45,634 bases of DNA, taken from UM-FILTER-40-17 sp032251335. GTDB taxonomy: Bacteria > Bacteroidota > Bacteroidia > Flavobacteriales > Flavobacteriaceae. Positions 8,386 to 17,300 of the stretch are shown here, one piece after another (positions within the stretch are counted from its first letter, which is position 1; each line of letters begins with the position of its first letter). The position numbers and the translations under genes are program-made. Under the pieces are notes generated by a model that saw only the letters and a program-made list of their open reading frames with translations, was not told where the DNA came from and searched no databases. The stretch lies in contig JAVVDW010000019.1 in the NCBI GenBank assembly GCA_032251335.1, forward strand, positions 1 through 45,634, read 5' to 3'.

Positions 8386-8985
8386 CTATTTTTTTGACAT
8401 TTGCTTCTTGCCTTTGAAAGTCCTTTTCTTAAAAATTTTATCGGCAATAATGGAAAATCCCCAACCGTACAAACCGCCAAGCAGTAAACCAAACAAAACA
8501 TCGCCCGGATAGTGAACGCCTACGTACACACGGCTGTAAGCCACTAAAAATGTCCATAGCAAAAGGCCTCTAAACACCCCCCAAGCGAACCGATTGCGCA
8601 ACAGCAAACCTATGAAAAGAGCCAAGGCTGCATTGTTGGCCGCGTGTGCCGAGAAAAACCCGAATTGTCCGCCACATCGCGCTCCCACCAAACTGACGAG
8701 TCCGTTTAAAGTGGGTTCGTGGCAAGGGCGCAACCGCTCAAAACCGTACTTAAACACATTGGCCGTTTGGTCTGTCAACGCGATGAGCAAAACGACGAGC
8801 AGCAATAGCATCAGAAATTTTTTAAGTGCAAATTGCTTGTAGAGAAGCCAAACCAATACCGCATAAAGCGGAACGGCCGTCCATTTGTTGGTGATAAAAA
8901 GCCAAAACACATCCCAAGCAGGATTTCCCCAATCGTTGAGGCTGAGGAGCAAATCGCGGTCGAGGAGTTGCAAAGCTTCGCGCAT
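8386..8985 (-). CDS. PAP2 family membrane phosphatase (undecaprenyl-diphosphatase-like)
   Basis: A 199-residue integral membrane protein with about five or six hydrophobic segments. It carries the three PAP2 signature motifs: KYGFERLRP (K79 to R86-P87), the FFSAHAAN segment with H114 (SAH in place of SGH) and SRVYVGVHYPGD with R152, H158 and D162. Such enzymes dephosphorylate lipid pyrophosphates at the outer face of the membrane; recycling of undecaprenyl pyrophosphate or trimming of lipid A are the usual roles in this phylum. Its start overlaps the stop of the upstream small gene by one base, so the two are translated together. The nearby polysaccharide locus makes a role in carrier-lipid recycling plausible. 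Confidence 0.9.
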   Translation of the reverse strand: MREALQLLDRDLLLSLNDWGNPAWDVFWLFITNKWTAVPLYAVLVWLLYKQFALKKFLMLLLLVVLLIALTDQTANVFKYGFERLRPCHEPTLNGLVSLVGARCGGQFGFFSAHAANNAALALFIGLLLRNRFAWGVFRGLLLWTFLVAYSRVYVGVHYPGDVLFGLLLGGLYGWGFSIIADKIFKKRTFKGKKQMSKK

Positions 8986-9212
8986 TATTCTTCGTATCTG
9001 CTGATTTCGCGATCGTAAAATTCGTTGGCCTGCACAAAAAGTGTTTCCAGTTCGTGCTGAAATTCACGGTTGTTGGCTTCGTCTGTTTCTTCCAACAACT
9101 GAAAATCATCGGTTGCCAAGTTCACAATAAATGTAGGATACTCGGTATGCACCACAAAAATGGCATCCGGGTAGTCTGTGTTGTCGGCCAATAGAAATTT
9201 GGGTAGTGTCAT
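8985..9212 (-). CDS. small conserved hypothetical protein
   Basis: A 75-residue acidic protein starting MTLPKFLLADNTDYPDAIFVVHTEYP. The frame is open for 16 more codons upstream, but I chose the ATG at 9212 because the conserved-looking part begins there. It has no signal peptide or membrane segment, and its C-terminal half is a predicted helix rich in Glu. It overlaps the PAP2 gene by one base, so the pair forms an operon. I recognise the LPKFLLADN...FVVHTEYP pattern as recurring in flavobacterial genomes without a known function. Confidence 0.7.
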   Translation of the reverse strand: MTLPKFLLADNTDYPDAIFVVHTEYPTFIVNLATDDFQLLEETDEANNREFQHELETLFVQANEFYDREISRYEE

Positions 9213-9446
9213 GGGTTTGGTTTTAATGGGTTTGTGGGCAACTAATTGCTTTTTCAGCACTGTTGAGGTTGTCCTAAACGAATATATCGGTCTCGGCTAT
9301 GAATAGTTGCTTGGTTTATCGGTCAAATTTACAAGTACGCACCAAACTAAAATCCGCGAGTCACGATCGAAGCGAACTATCGCAAGCAGTTTTCAGAAGT
9401 AGGTGAGAATAAGCAATTACATATAGCCATTATTTTGTGCAGTTTT

Positions 9447-9749
9447 TTATTTCAGTTGTTTTTTAATATCCATTCTCTGATGTAAAATTCTAACGATTTC
9501 TACAGTTTCATTTTCGACTTTTCTATAAAAAATCAGATGCGATTTGATTGAAGTTACTCGATAGTTTTTCCGAGTTTGTTCTGCGGATTTCCCGGTTAAA
9601 TAGTTGTCCGTTATAAATTCAATCTCTCCAATTATTAAGTCGTAATATCTGTCGGCTTGTTCTTTAGACCATTTGTGAAAAGTATAAACCCAAATATCAT
9701 TTAAATCATCAATCGCTTGTTTACTTATTCGATATTTGTTTTTACTCAT
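9447..9749 (-). CDS. parE: ParE/RelE-superfamily toxin
   Basis: A 100-residue basic protein with the ParE/RelE fold pattern: YRISKQAIDDLNDIWVYTFHKWSKEQADRYY helices, then the beta-sheet end with YRVTSIKSHLIFYRK and the terminal VRILHQRMD. These C-terminal segments are the usual ParE signature. Known ParE proteins poison DNA gyrase, whereas RelE members cut mRNA at the ribosome; the ParD partner favours the first. Its ATG overlaps the antitoxin stop by 4 bases, the usual coupled arrangement with the antitoxin first. The length is normal, and no residue loss points to decay. Confidence 0.88.
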   Translation of the reverse strand: MSKNKYRISKQAIDDLNDIWVYTFHKWSKEQADRYYDLIIGEIEFITDNYLTGKSAEQTRKNYRVTSIKSHLIFYRKVENETVEIVRILHQRMDIKKQLK

Positions 9750-9988
9750 AAGTGTTGGCGATGTAATTCAGTCAGGTTTTGTTTTGGGTCAAAATTTTCA
9801 ACAAATCCGCTATCTTCCCCAACTTGCAGAGCTTTAATCAGTTCTCTTTCTCTTTTTTCTTCACGTTCTAACAAACGTAATGCTGAACGAATAACTTCGC
9901 TGACTGAACCATATCTTCCGGAATTCACTTCTTCTCTGATAAAATCCTCAAAATGATTTCCGAGTGATATTGATGTGTTTTTCCCCAT
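9746..9988 (-). CDS. parD: ParD-type ribbon-helix-helix antitoxin
   Basis: An 80-residue antitoxin starting MGKNTSISLGNHFEDFIREEVNSGRYGSVSEVIRSALRLLE, the typical ParD/CopG ribbon-helix-helix DNA-binding domain, followed by an acidic tail (about 50-80) that would wrap the toxin. The frame extends ten codons further, but a 22-base perfect palindrome abuts the ATG at 9988, and a good promoter lies just beyond it, which decides the start. The protein should bind ParE and repress its own promoter. It overlaps parE by 4 bases. Confidence 0.88.
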   Translation of the reverse strand: MGKNTSISLGNHFEDFIREEVNSGRYGSVSEVIRSALRLLEREEKRERELIKALQVGEDSGFVENFDPKQNLTELHRQHL

Positions 9989-10038
9989 TTTGATTAAAAT
10001 TTTAATCAAATATACCAACTCTTGGTAACGTAGCCAAA
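9989..10038 (-). promoter_or_regulatory. parDE promoter with overlapping palindromic operator
   Basis: Read on the minus strand, a -33 TTTG (10035-10038) is followed after 20 bases by a perfect Bacteroidota -7 box, TATATTTG (10007-10014). A perfect 22-base palindrome, arms TTTGATTAAAA and TTTTAATCAAA, spans 9989-10010, overlapping the -7 box and touching the parD start codon. This is a textbook site for autorepression by the ParD dimer or ParDE complex, and it also covers the ribosome-entry region. Confidence 0.75.
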
Positions 10039-10060
10039 TTGCACACAGCTGTCAAATATA

Positions 10061-10261
10061 CATAATGGGTTTGTTTCATCTGTTTATTTTTATTGTTTTT
10101 CATCGGTCAGATGGAACACCCTAAATAATCATGCTCCTGTGTGAAAAATTTTTACATGGGTGTTTCATCTGTTTATATTTATTGTTTTCAAAGGTCAGAT
10201 GGAACGCCCTACGATAATCATACTCCTGTGTGTCACTCTTTTTACATGGGCGTTTCATGTG
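10061..10261. repeat. tandem hairpin repeat array (about 90-base period)
   Basis: Two full units and a fragment follow each other. Unit 1 has arms at 10108-10121 (CAGATGGAACACCC) and 10158-10171 (GGGTGTTTCATCTG). Unit 2 has arms at 10196-10209 (CAGATGGAACGCCC) and 10248-10261. The A-T pair of unit 1 is G-C in unit 2, a compensatory change. The loop of each contains a conserved ATAATCATRCTCCTGTGTG core. Copies occur in opposite orientation at 42191-42350. The rest of the 10019-10434 gap shows no gene. Confidence 0.8.
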
Positions 10262-10434
10262 TGGTATGAGGTGTGCCATTTGTTTATTGTTGAAATGTCT
10301 GAATCTTTTAGAAATAAATATTTTTAAAATGGATTCATCTTTAGTTCGATTTGAATATCTGCCATGACTACAAACAGACAAACCCGGCACGTATAGCTTT
10401 AGTTTATGACTTGATTTGTAGATAAGGTATTGTG

Positions 10435-12408
10435 TTATTTGGGAGTCAAAACCAATTTCACCTTGTTGAAATCTGCAGCGCTGTTGATGACTTTTCGGTA
10501 AGATTCATAAAGACTGAGGTCGATGATGTTTTGGTTGTATTGTTCGTTCGCGGTGACAGTGACGGTGTTCCCTTCAATTGCATAGGAAGATTTAAAATAC
10601 ATCAGGGTTTTGCCGTTCTCCGAAAAGGATTCATCTATATTGATATCGTCCAAATTTTGTATTTGAAAACCTTCGGGTATGTCAAATGTAAGGGTTCGGA
10701 AATAGGTACGTTGAAAATCTGCTTCAAGGGTTTGTTCACGCAGTTTGTCTTCATACATTTCTACTTGTAAACCAATCAATTGTCCGATTTTAAAAATATA
10801 ACGATTGCCGGCTTTGTCCACAAAATCGTCTGTGTTTACTTTTGCTTGCAGCACAAAAGGATGTACGCCAAAGTCGTTCAGCCCTTCATTTTCAATTTTT
10901 AAGTTTTCAACTTCTATATTTTGGCTGAGGCTGTTGTCTAAGATATTTTGATAGATTTCATCTTTTTGCTCTTGGCTGATCAAACCCAAATAGGGTTGAA
11001 AAACCGAGGCGCTGTAGCCCGTAAATTCACGTCGATAGTCTATGGTCAACGAAGACAAATCGTCGGGATTGAACACAATTTTGGCGTCAATATTGTCTGT
11101 AGTTTTCTCCGCGACCACTGCATCTATGTAGCGCACTTCGCCCACCCCCGATGCAAAACTACCCACCGTGACTTCTTTGACAAAAAGCCCGTAAGTATCC
11201 GTGAGTTCATAAGGCGGAAAGCCCAATCGGGCTTCCAGCTCATGTGGGTGTGTAAAGCTTTTAAATTCTGGAAAGTACAGCAAATATTCGTTCAAAAAAT
11301 TATAGGCTTCAAATTCCGGATCAAATTTTATTTCATTTCTGTCGCTGGTAAGCACAATTTCCATAGGTATCTGCAACTGCTTAAAAGTTTGCGCAAACAA
11401 CTTGATAAAACCGCTTTGGTCGGCAATTTTGTTGGCCAAGATGGAGACTAAGTTTTCGTGTGCATCCGACTTTACCTCAGTGAAAAACAGGTTGGCTTTC
11501 AGGTGATTTTCTACATCTCTTATGAGCGATTTTTTGTCTTTGGCAGGATCAAAATTTTCTTTTATAAATGCGGAAACGGCTTGTTTTTCTGCCTCCGAAA
11601 TGTTTTTAAAAAAGAAGTTATACAGGTTTTGAGAGGCCTGTCCGTAAGAAGAAATATCGCGTCGATTACCATAAGTGTTGCGGTCGAGTTTATAGACGAT
11701 AAACTGTTTGTTGGCATTGAAAGTGGCTTGTTCTTCTTCCTCCAAACCTTTGATGCTTTTCAGTTTTAAAGACCAGCTGTTTTTCTCGGGCGTTAAAGTG
11801 TCAAAAACCATTGCCGGCAGGCCGTTATAGCTTTTGGTAGCAAAAAAAAGATTTCGGGGGGAAAGGAGCGTAAAGGCCACGTCATGCTGATCAAAGCTGT
11901 GTTGCAGAGACAGTCGGGTTCCGTTGTAGGAAGTGGATTGTTTTTCTACGTAAAAATATTCGATAAAGCTGCCCATCTCCAAGCCTTCAAAGGCAAAATA
12001 TTTGTAACTCTGTTTGGTTTCATCATCTGTTGCAGTCAGAAATTCGGTATCGTTAAGCACCAAAATCTTCCCCGATTTGTTGATGACACGCGCTTTGTGA
12101 ACAATAATTTCAGAATCGGCACCAATGGGAATATACACTTTGTTGTATTCTTCAATCTTTTCATCTGAATTTAACCAAAAGGCCTTGTGTTCTACAAAAT
12201 ATTTTTCCAAGTCGCCCGCTTCGTTGTAGATAAATTCTGAAACCACATGGTTTTTAACACCCACTATGTCTTTGTCTGCAAATTTGGTCTTGGCATAGGC
12301 CGGATTTTCTTCCCAATCATAATTGTTATAAAAAGGCGCTTGCGCGGTGGCAGACAGGCTGATACAAACGCAAAAAAGAATCAGTAATTTGGTAAAATTT
12401 GCTTGCAT
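10435..12408 (-). CDS. DUF3857 protein with degenerate transglutaminase domain
   Basis: A 657-residue exported protein. Residues 1-22 form a signal peptide ending near SATAQA. Residues about 55-220 match the DUF3857 beta-rich domain, then a transglutaminase-like domain and a C-terminal beta-rich DUF2569/DUF3858-like region. Aligned on the helix before the conserved (I/L)P, the position of the catalytic Cys is Gln (DQSGF in place of DCKDN), and the His and Asp positions are also changed, so it should not be an active transglutaminase. It is the third gene of a leftward unit, 10 bases after the DUF3857 protein with an intact triad. A binding or scaffold role for its active relative is possible, but its biochemical function is not known. 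Confidence 0.85.
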   Translation of the reverse strand: MQANFTKLLILFCVCISLSATAQAPFYNNYDWEENPAYAKTKFADKDIVGVKNHVVSEFIYNEAGDLEKYFVEHKAFWLNSDEKIEEYNKVYIPIGADSEIIVHKARVINKSGKILVLNDTEFLTATDDETKQSYKYFAFEGLEMGSFIEYFYVEKQSTSYNGTRLSLQHSFDQHDVAFTLLSPRNLFFATKSYNGLPAMVFDTLTPEKNSWSLKLKSIKGLEEEEQATFNANKQFIVYKLDRNTYGNRRDISSYGQASQNLYNFFFKNISEAEKQAVSAFIKENFDPAKDKKSLIRDVENHLKANLFFTEVKSDAHENLVSILANKIADQSGFIKLFAQTFKQLQIPMEIVLTSDRNEIKFDPEFEAYNFLNEYLLYFPEFKSFTHPHELEARLGFPPYELTDTYGLFVKEVTVGSFASGVGEVRYIDAVVAEKTTDNIDAKIVFNPDDLSSLTIDYRREFTGYSASVFQPYLGLISQEQKDEIYQNILDNSLSQNIEVENLKIENEGLNDFGVHPFVLQAKVNTDDFVDKAGNRYIFKIGQLIGLQVEMYEDKLREQTLEADFQRTYFRTLTFDIPEGFQIQNLDDINIDESFSENGKTLMYFKSSYAIEGNTVTVTANEQYNQNIIDLSLYESYRKVINSAADFNKVKLVLTPK

Positions 12409-12418
12409 AAATTGAAAT

Positions 12419-14359
12419 TTAGTTCATTTTTTCTATAACCACCACTTCTTTGTAGGCTTTTTCTACCTTCGATTTTATTCGAGCCAGCTCTTGCAGCTGC
12501 GCTACACTGAGGCTTAGGAAATTTTGTGTGATTTTGTGCGCGTAGTGAATGGTTTGCCCCTCTTGTCTATAGGAAATTTCTACCGCTAGCCAGTCGTTTT
12601 CCAAGCTGAAGTTTTCCGGCACAAAAGTGACTTTATAGCCTTCGGGAACATCAAAGGAATACAGGAATTCGTTGTGGTTTTTATAGTCAAATTCCATTTC
12701 TGTTTTCCGGTCTTTTTCTATGTCAAATACCTGCATGTAGCGCGTGAGGTTCAGGTTGACAAAAATTTCATTTTCATAGGACGAAAGGTAGTCTTCTATT
12801 GTAAAATCATAGGTAACATGAAAGTCTTTGTCGTAGGCAAACTTATCTATTTCTTTAAAGTTAGACAGGCTAAACTTGTTGTTTCCTTTCTTAAAAAGCT
12901 GCCTGTAGTAGTTTGACAATTTCTGACTTGTGGTTTGGGACTCTAGTTGATAGTACATTTCAATTTTCTGATAACCTGTTGCCGTGCCTTCACCTTTTCC
13001 AACCAAGCGGTTGTCTGCTATGGAAAAACGCGCCCGGTCTATCCAAAGGTTTCTCTCGGGATTCGCCACAGGAACTTCTACAATTTCATAGTGCAACGAA
13101 TCGACCGCCACCAAAGCCTCTTTTCCTTGTATAAAAGAGGTGGGCAAATCTAAAGGATGATAGCGGGAAGTGGCATCGAGAAAAAAGGTTTTTCCGCCTT
13201 CGGTGTAAGTCAGTATCATGTGGTTGTCTGAAATGGGCGAGGGCAACTCTGAGTAGGAGTAGGGGATGCTTCGCGTGCCTATCCAAGTGATGGAACCCGG
13301 TAGGTTTGCAATTTGAAACATTTCAGACATAATGCTGCTATTGTCTTTGCAGTCGCCGTATTTTTTTTCGTAAACCACGTTTGCATCACGCGGCACAAAA
13401 CCGCCCAATGCGTATTCAAAAGCAATGTATTTGATGTGTTCCTGAGCCCAGTAGTAAATGGCGCGCACCTTATCTATGTTTTCGGTTTTATCGCGCAACA
13501 GCGAGTCGACAACTTTTACCAAATCCGGGTTGGGAGTTTGGGTGTTTATGTTTTTGATGAGCGAAAAATACCACTGATAGAGGTTGGAGACATCTCCCGA
13601 GAGTTTTACTTCTTTGCCTTTCAATTTGTATTGTGTGATGACCGGAATGATGTGCGGTACATATTTTCTTGAGTTGGGCGATCGGTTTTCAAAACTAAAC
13701 TTGGACACATTTTTAGATTCGATGGTGTAGATGATTTTACCTCGTTTTTCTTCTTGTGAAATTTTCACATCGATGCCATCTGTGTGAAATTGTTTAAACT
13801 GAAGCGTAATGTCTTTGTCTGCTTCTATAACAATACGGGTATTGGCCACCGGAAAAGCATCGCCCAAATAGATGGGATTCAAAAAACGCGGGTTGTTGAT
13901 TTGCTCTTTGGTTTCAATGACAGATATGGAACCCGGCTTGAGGTTTGGCAAAATAAAATTGACAGACTTTTGGTCGTCATAAAAGGCATCGTTGAGTTCA
14001 TCTTTTTCCACAAAATCTTTAACAGCAGTCACCACAACTCCGCTTTCCTCTGAGTTCAGGGTAGAAGCTTTTACCTCAAGTAAATTAAAAAAAGTGTTGT
14101 AACTCAGTGATTTTTTGGCGTGGTGGATGGCAGATGCATTCAGGTATAAATCTTCCTCTCGGGTGTTTTGTAGGATGTTTAAACGACCGTTTTCTAGGCT
14201 GATTTTGACGTTTCGTTCGTTGTTGAGCCGAACAACGGAAGCATCCGGGTACTGCGCTTTGTATTTTTCAAAATCACTGTTTTGGGCAATTGCCAAACCC
14301 GACCAAAGGCATATAAACCACAATATTTTATAGTTTTTCTTCTTTAATAATGTTTCCAT
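12419..14359 (-). CDS. DUF3857 / transglutaminase-domain exported protein
   Basis: A 646-residue protein beginning METLLKKKNYKILWFICLW and ending its signal peptide at GLAIAQ (about 26). The frame is open 47 codons further, but the ATG at 14359 starts the signal peptide, so I use it. DUF3857 covers about 40-240. The transglutaminase-like core follows with an intact papain-type triad: C337 in KKYGDCKDNSS, H380 in SDNHMILTY and D395 in FFLDATSRY. A beta-rich C-terminal domain completes the usual layout. It overlaps the upstream repeat protein by 32 bases and precedes a triad-less paralogue. Proteins of this type act in the periplasm or at the outer membrane, and the substrate is unknown. Confidence 0.9.
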   Translation of the reverse strand: METLLKKKNYKILWFICLWSGLAIAQNSDFEKYKAQYPDASVVRLNNERNVKISLENGRLNILQNTREEDLYLNASAIHHAKKSLSYNTFFNLLEVKASTLNSEESGVVVTAVKDFVEKDELNDAFYDDQKSVNFILPNLKPGSISVIETKEQINNPRFLNPIYLGDAFPVANTRIVIEADKDITLQFKQFHTDGIDVKISQEEKRGKIIYTIESKNVSKFSFENRSPNSRKYVPHIIPVITQYKLKGKEVKLSGDVSNLYQWYFSLIKNINTQTPNPDLVKVVDSLLRDKTENIDKVRAIYYWAQEHIKYIAFEYALGGFVPRDANVVYEKKYGDCKDNSSIMSEMFQIANLPGSITWIGTRSIPYSYSELPSPISDNHMILTYTEGGKTFFLDATSRYHPLDLPTSFIQGKEALVAVDSLHYEIVEVPVANPERNLWIDRARFSIADNRLVGKGEGTATGYQKIEMYYQLESQTTSQKLSNYYRQLFKKGNNKFSLSNFKEIDKFAYDKDFHVTYDFTIEDYLSSYENEIFVNLNLTRYMQVFDIEKDRKTEMEFDYKNHNEFLYSFDVPEGYKVTFVPENFSLENDWLAVEISYRQEGQTIHYAHKITQNFLSLSVAQLQELARIKSKVEKAYKEVVVIEKMN

Positions 14360-17300
14360 TGTGATACAGTTTTTTGCTGAGCATTTTTCCTTGTTCGTCG
14401 TATTCTTCATAGCTTCCGTGCGCAAGATCGTTAAGATAATTGACAATTTTTTTGACTTGCCCATTCTTATAAAATACTTTTGAAGTGCCCTGTAGGTCAC
14501 CTAAAACATAGTTGGCACGCGCCTTTTCCTTCCCATCCGGAAAGTAGAGGATAAAATCGCCGTGATAGTCGCCATCTTTGTTTTGGTTGTATCTGTACAA
14601 TTGCCCCGATGCGTAATACATTTTGTAATCTTGGATATATTCGCCAAATTGAACTGTGGCTTCAAAGGATTTGTTGCCGTTTTGAAAAAAGGCCTCCATT
14701 TTTCCACTTTCCTGTGGCAATGCAATCATCGGTAACGTATCGCCTTTCTGATTGAGATAAGAATAACCGATTAAAGTGCCGTAATCGTAATACCTAATCA
14801 GTTGCAAAACACCGTCCGGACTGAAGTTTAATTTTTTGCCGTGGGCTTTGCCCATCAAATAATCGGTTTCAATCTCTAAGGTTCCATCTTCATAAAAATC
14901 TTTTCTTTTGCCAAATTCTTCATCCAATACGTATTGTTTTTCGTATTCGAGTTGTCCGTTTTCATAATAAGAAGTAGTGGTTCCATGGACCAAACCATTT
15001 ATGTATGTTGCTTCTAAAGACAATTGACCGTTTTGGAAGTATTGTTTATAAGGACCGTCTATTTTTCCGTTGAGGTTATAGAATTCCACAAAGGGTTTTC
15101 CATCAAAATAATATTCCTTGTAATCACCGTTTTTCAAGCCGTAAACATAGCCTACTTCGTGCGAAATGTTTCCGTTTGGATGGTAAAGTATCACTTTTTC
15201 CCGGTCTGCAAACTTGGTAAAGTCCGCCGTTTGCAACAGGCTTCCATCCGGATTGAAGTATTCACTTTTTACGAGTTGGTCATACACATAATGATGGGTG
15301 GTGTTTAGCTTTCCATCCACGGAATAAAAGTTGTTTTTCCCGTGTTTTTTCCCACGGTGGTAATAAACTTCTTCTGACAAAGTTCCGTCCTGGTAATATT
15401 CTAATTGGGCACCATAGGCTTCTCCTTTGTTGTAATAGGTTTTGTAATTCAACTTACCCGATTTGTGATTGTTTATATCTACGCCAACGATAGTATCGCG
15501 CAGGTAAGTTTCTTCAGATTCTATTTGCCCGTTGGGATAATAAAAAACAAAGGAGCCGTCTTTAAGGCCTTCTTTAAAATGTTCTTCAGTTGCTTTAGCA
15601 CCGTTGGTGGCATAGGTAATCCATTCACCGGTTTTGCTTCCCGTGTCGGTGTATTTGCCGGAAGTGCTGCGGTATCCCAGTCTGGAATATCCCTCAAAAT
15701 GCAAACCACCCTTCTTTTTGTCGCCTTGCGACAGCAAGGAATTGTCTTTTCCGAAAAATTTATAGCTAATCAGTTCGTCATCTTTGTAGATGTATTCGGA
15801 TAGTTTGTGGCCATTCAAATCAAATTCGTTGTAAACGCCGTCCAACTGATCGGATTTGTAATGAAGCACCTCACTCAACATGCCATTGGGAAAATATCGC
15901 TTGGCTTCTCCCTCATATTTTCCGTCCACCAAATGGGCTTCTTGTGCGCGTACACCATTTTGATAATAAAAGACAAGAGATCCGTTGAGCATACCGTTTT
16001 GATAGGTATATTCTCTTTGGAGCGAGCCGTCCGGATAAAAGTGTTTTTCGACGCCAAGCCTTTGTCCCATATCAAAATCTACCTCAAACATCACCTTGCC
16101 ATTTTCGTAGTACTGCACTACCGGTCCGTGGATGGAATCGCGCACATAAGAATAGACAAATTCAGGATATTCATCACCTGTAGGATAAAAGGATTCGTAT
16201 TTTCCATCGAGCAGGCTTTCTACATAATTTTTTCTTTCTATTAACGCACCCTCGGCCGTGTACTTTTGGTAAGTACCATCCAATTGTCCTGCTTTATAAT
16301 GAGATTCAATATGCTTTTTGCCATTTGGATGAAATTCTAAATAGGTTCCGTTTAGCTTACCCGTTTCATAATATCCTTCTTCTTTAACGCCTCCCAAATT
16401 GTTATACCAAAGCCATTTGCCCTGTCTTTCGCCTTTATCGTCAAAATGCCCAACGACTTCCAACTGTCCGTTGCTCGTGTAAAATTTCCACAGTCCTTTG
16501 GGCGTATCGGCTTCGTACAGACCCACACCGTAGAGTTTTTGGTCTTTGTAGTAGTAGTTCGTTTGAACCATCTCTCCATCAACTTGCAAAACAACCGGAC
16601 TCATCGAGGCCTCCCAAACCGTATGATAACCACCGAGAAATGCTTTTATCTGCGGTATTTTTTCATTTACAATTTTTTTATAATTATCATTTTGAACGGG
16701 ATATGAAATGGTGTAAGAAAAATCCACAAAATTTTCCTGTGCTGCAATCCACTGATAAACGGGCACATAACGTTTATCCCAAAAACCACCATTGCCCTTA
16801 AAATCTTTGAGCAATTCCACCAAGACGTGAGATTGTTTAATCAGCGGAAAATCCATTTCGCCCGGAATTGTATAATCAGCATTGAGTGCCACCCGGTTTT
16901 CTAGAATTAAATCAATTTGCGCAAAGGCATCGTCATCTTCTGAAAGTACTAAACCGTCTATGGGTTCATTTTCATTGCGTCCCGAAAAACTGTCGTTGGC
17001 GTATTTGAGTACCGAAAAAGAGTCTGAACCATCCGGACTGATCATGAGGTAGGTGGTCAAACACATCAATGCCTGAGCCCATTTGTGTTGTTTATAGGCG
17101 ATTTTACCCAATTGAAGATGCGGTTTTGCGTAGTACGGATTGATTTGGATGGCTTTTTTGTACATCTCCACCGCTTTTGCATACGCACCCGATCCTTCGT
17201 AAGCCGTTCCTTTGTTGTAAAGCAATTGATAACTAAGCGGATAAATGGCCAAACCCGTATCGTAATTTTGTTGTGCGGCCTCGTATTTTTTTAAGTTGAC

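Noticed and set aside
10061..10261. possible short CRISPR array
   Set aside because: The period is about 90 bases, the intervening parts are conserved between units, and there are no unique spacers or cas genes.
10121..10390. 89-codon minus-strand frame over the repeat array
   Set aside because: It runs through the hairpin repeats, has a repetitive low-information translation and no family feature.
10948..11451. 167-codon plus-strand frame inside the DUF3857 gene
   Set aside because: It is a shadow frame of a long conserved gene on the opposite strand.
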